In this document: positions 5,889-5,922 of the stretch, piece after piece
Layout: each line of letters begins with the position of its first letter
How positions within the stretch are numbered: the first letter of the stretch is position 1
From: an uncultured Clostridia bacterium
Lineage (GTDB): Bacteria > Bacillota > Clostridia > Oscillospirales > Oscillospiraceae
NCBI GenBank assembly: GCA_938023775.1
Contig: CALJDB010000125.1
Location: 1-5,922 of the forward strand
Direction: 5' to 3'
Length of the DNA: 5,922 nucleotides
Made by a program: the position numbers and the translations under genes
The notes under the pieces: model-generated
What the model saw: only the letters and a program-made list of their open reading frames with translations
Database searches by the model: none
What the model was told of the DNA's origin: nothing

Positions 5889-5921
5889 ATTATAGACACG
5901 CGATGCATCGGATTTGTGACA
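5889..5921 (-). promoter_or_regulatory. Candidate promoter of the sigma/anti-sigma operon, possibly ECF-dependent
   Basis: On the minus strand, TGTCACA (5915-5921) is followed after 16 nt by TGTC and then TATAAT (5889-5894). A TGTCACA-N16-CGTC arrangement is known for some ECF-sigma promoters, so this may be an autoregulated promoter. The TATAAT alone would also suit sigma-A, but no TTGACA-like box lies 16-18 nt upstream of it. A 10-bp palindrome CGATGCATCG (5901-5910) sits in the spacer. The -35 part touches the window edge. Confidence 0.45.
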
Positions 5922-5922
5922 A

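Overview
The window looks like high-GC chromosomal DNA from a Clostridia-class Firmicute, probably Oscillospiraceae-like. The grounds are: strong GGAGG ribosome-binding sites before nearly every gene, sigma-A type promoters, a Gram-positive style Y-family polymerase paired with a YolD-like small protein, and a 4-hydroxybutyrate dehydrogenase close to the Clostridium kluyveri type. The organism assignment is inference from gene content and base composition.

Layout. Bases 1-134 (minus) hold the N-terminus of a secreted protein, cut by the window edge. It is expressed from a near-consensus promoter (288-316) through a leader of about 147 nt. Back to back with it, a plus-strand promoter (341-368) and an operator-like cluster of GAAC/GTTC half-sites (380-402) precede a three-gene SOS-type mutagenesis operon. 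This operon encodes a LexA/UmuD-like self-cleaving repressor (416-1030), a UvrX/YqjW-like translesion DNA polymerase with a beta-clamp motif (1056-2519) and a YolD-like small protein (2516-2716). It ends in a strong terminator (2736-2770). The rest of the window is on the minus strand. A 4-hydroxybutyrate dehydrogenase (3006-4127), with its own probable promoter, is followed by an easily missed 55-residue membrane protein (2812-2979). Upstream of these lies a pair made of an ECF sigma factor (5326-5868) and a membrane protein that is probably its anti-sigma factor (4326-5336). The pair is translationally overlapped, has an ECF-like promoter at the window edge, and ends at a bidirectional terminator (4283-4315).

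How the genes work together. The repressor, operator and polymerase form a self-contained, damage-inducible cassette. When RecA filaments trigger cleavage at Cys86-Gly87, the repressor should come off its own promoter and release the polymerase and its YolD-like partner. The sigma/anti-sigma pair is a separate envelope-signalling module. The dehydrogenase is a metabolic gene whose usual partners (4-hydroxybutyrate CoA-transferase, succinate semialdehyde dehydrogenase) are not in this window. No RNA genes, CRISPR arrays or insertion sequences were seen, and no gap between genes exceeds 300 bases.
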